DNA of 64,000 nucleotides from NCBI GenBank assembly GCA_964019695.1, contig OZ026517.1:51949672-52013671 (forward strand), written 5' to 3'. This DNA comes from Loripinus fragilis (taxonomy: Eukaryota > Mollusca > Bivalvia > Lucinida > Lucinidae). Shown here piece after piece: positions 63,233 through 64,000 of this stretch. Position numbers and translations under genes: made by a program. A model generated the notes under the pieces. The model was not told where the DNA came from, did no database searches, and worked only from the letters and a program-made list of their open reading frames with translations. The number at the start of each line of letters is the position of its first letter. The stretch's first letter is position 1.

Positions 63233-63709
63233 TATTATTATATACCTATAACTGATACGACTTTAGAACTGTCTGTTTTCTGGCCATCTGATACAGAAAG
63301 CCAGATCAACGAACTGAGGTTTTCTGAATCCATATCATTATCCTTTAAAACAAGGCTAACGTCGGTTGCCTGCTTTTGCGGCGACGTTACGTAAGTAAAT
63401 TGCAAGCATGGAACCAGAGACGGAAAACATGTTGACGTGATGTCAAGAAACGTAACGTTAAGGCAAGGTTCCCACAATTTTTCGGGATTAAAGACCAAAA
63501 CAGGTTTTAAGATCAGAAAGAATGTCAGGAAAAAAAAATATAATAACCATATTATCATAATAGTAACTTGATCTGGCGTACAGTATCACGTCTCGTGGAT
63601 GAGGTCATACCATTGGATCACCCTCGACGCTACGCGTGATCCGATGGTATGACCTCATCCACTCGACGTGATACAGTATGCCAGATCAAATTACTATTAT
63701 GATAATGTG
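63233..63709. mobile_element. Insertion of about 480 bp with a large palindrome
   Basis: It separates the two halves of an H4 element. It includes a palindrome at 63551-63703. The outer arms are CATAATAGTAACTTGATCTGG and its inverse; the inner arms are GATGAGGTCATACCAT and ATGGTATGACCTCATC, around CTCGACGCTACGCG. AAAGCCAGATCAAC at about 63297 echoes the arm sequence. Exact ends and target duplication are not resolved. A 106-codon - strand frame here has no recognised product. Confidence 0.65.
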
Positions 63710-63802
63710 TATATATCATACCTTATCTTTGTCAAATATTGGGAAAGATGTCGCAAAATTTGTCGTCTGCTGCAGTTGCGATTGGCGCTTTAGGTGTTAA
63801 TA
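63710..63802. repeat. Hairpin repeat H4, right half (split copy)
   Basis: ATATCATACCTTATCTTTG through TTTGTCGTCTGCTGCAGTTG to GGCGCTTTAGGTGTTAAT. Confidence 0.8.
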
Positions 63803-64000
63803 TACTACTGCTATGAGTGCCATAAAATTATTCATACATGAAATACATGTGCAAAAAAAATAGTCCCAGATCAGGAGCAGTCTGATCTGTGACTATTTGT
63901 TTGCTTTCTTTAGCAAATTATTTGTTGATAACAAGGTTGAATTTGATTTGTCCAAATCATCAACTGGAAGATTCCATTTTAGAAAATCTGCACTAAAAGA
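63803..64000. other. TBC1D15 intron at window edge
   Basis: A short hairpin (AGTCCCAGATCAGGAGCAG then TCTGATCTGTGACTATTTG) lies at 63863-63900. No further TBC1D15 exon can be found before the edge. Confidence 0.5.

Noticed and set aside
63238..63558. 106-codon - strand frame as an upstream TBC1D15 exon
   Set aside because: It does not resemble the expected TBC domain sequence and lies in the insertion that splits an H4 element.

Overview
This window looks like nuclear DNA from an invertebrate animal, most likely a heterodont bivalve mollusc. The grounds are AT-rich sequence, spliced metazoan genes, very long introns, arrays of bivalve-style tandem-repeat elements, tRNA-headed SINEs, and hundreds of bases of hairpin (MITE-like) repeats in nearly every kilobase. 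The bivalve assignment is inference from repeat style; the species cannot be fixed from the sequence alone. There are no bacterial-type operons, CRISPR arrays or rRNA genes.

Two host genes are supported. (1) A complete regulator-of-calcineurin (RCAN/calcipressin) gene on the + strand has four coding exons at 2826-3020, 6119-6292, 9186-9354 and 28336-28472. They join in phase to 224 residues. The last intron is about 19 kb. (2) The 3' part of a TBC1D15/TBC1D17-type Rab GTPase-activating protein gene lies on the - strand, with coding exons at 63007-63106, 61090-61187, 59801-59917 and 57480-57860. It enters from beyond the right edge. The two genes converge and are separated by about 29 kb of repeats.

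The rest is dominated by mobile DNA. Positions 1-2600 and 60005-60395 hold relics of a reverse-transcriptase element, probably Penelope-like. Three tandem arrays (10065-11090, 16820-17975, 29527-31142) sit in RCAN intron 3 and just downstream of RCAN. Two are packed with sequences matching nuclear-receptor response elements. At least thirteen families of short hairpin elements (called H1 to H13 here) recur across the window. Several share a central stem containing GATCAG-CTG. Two tRNA-derived SINE families (S1, S2) share a 3' domain. Single TIR elements occur at 4783-5604, 7034-7416, 33714-33913, 35742-38915, 43512-44433 and about 44785-45690. Two copies of a hAT-like MITE with poly(C) ends carry perfect 8-bp target duplications.

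The points most worth following up are the nuclear-receptor motif arrays, four RFX X-box palindromes inside one inverted-repeat element, H1 copies abutting the splice acceptors of RCAN exons 2 and 3, and a duplicated start of the TBC1D15 terminal exon whose splice acceptor has been lost. No clearly new multi-gene system is present.
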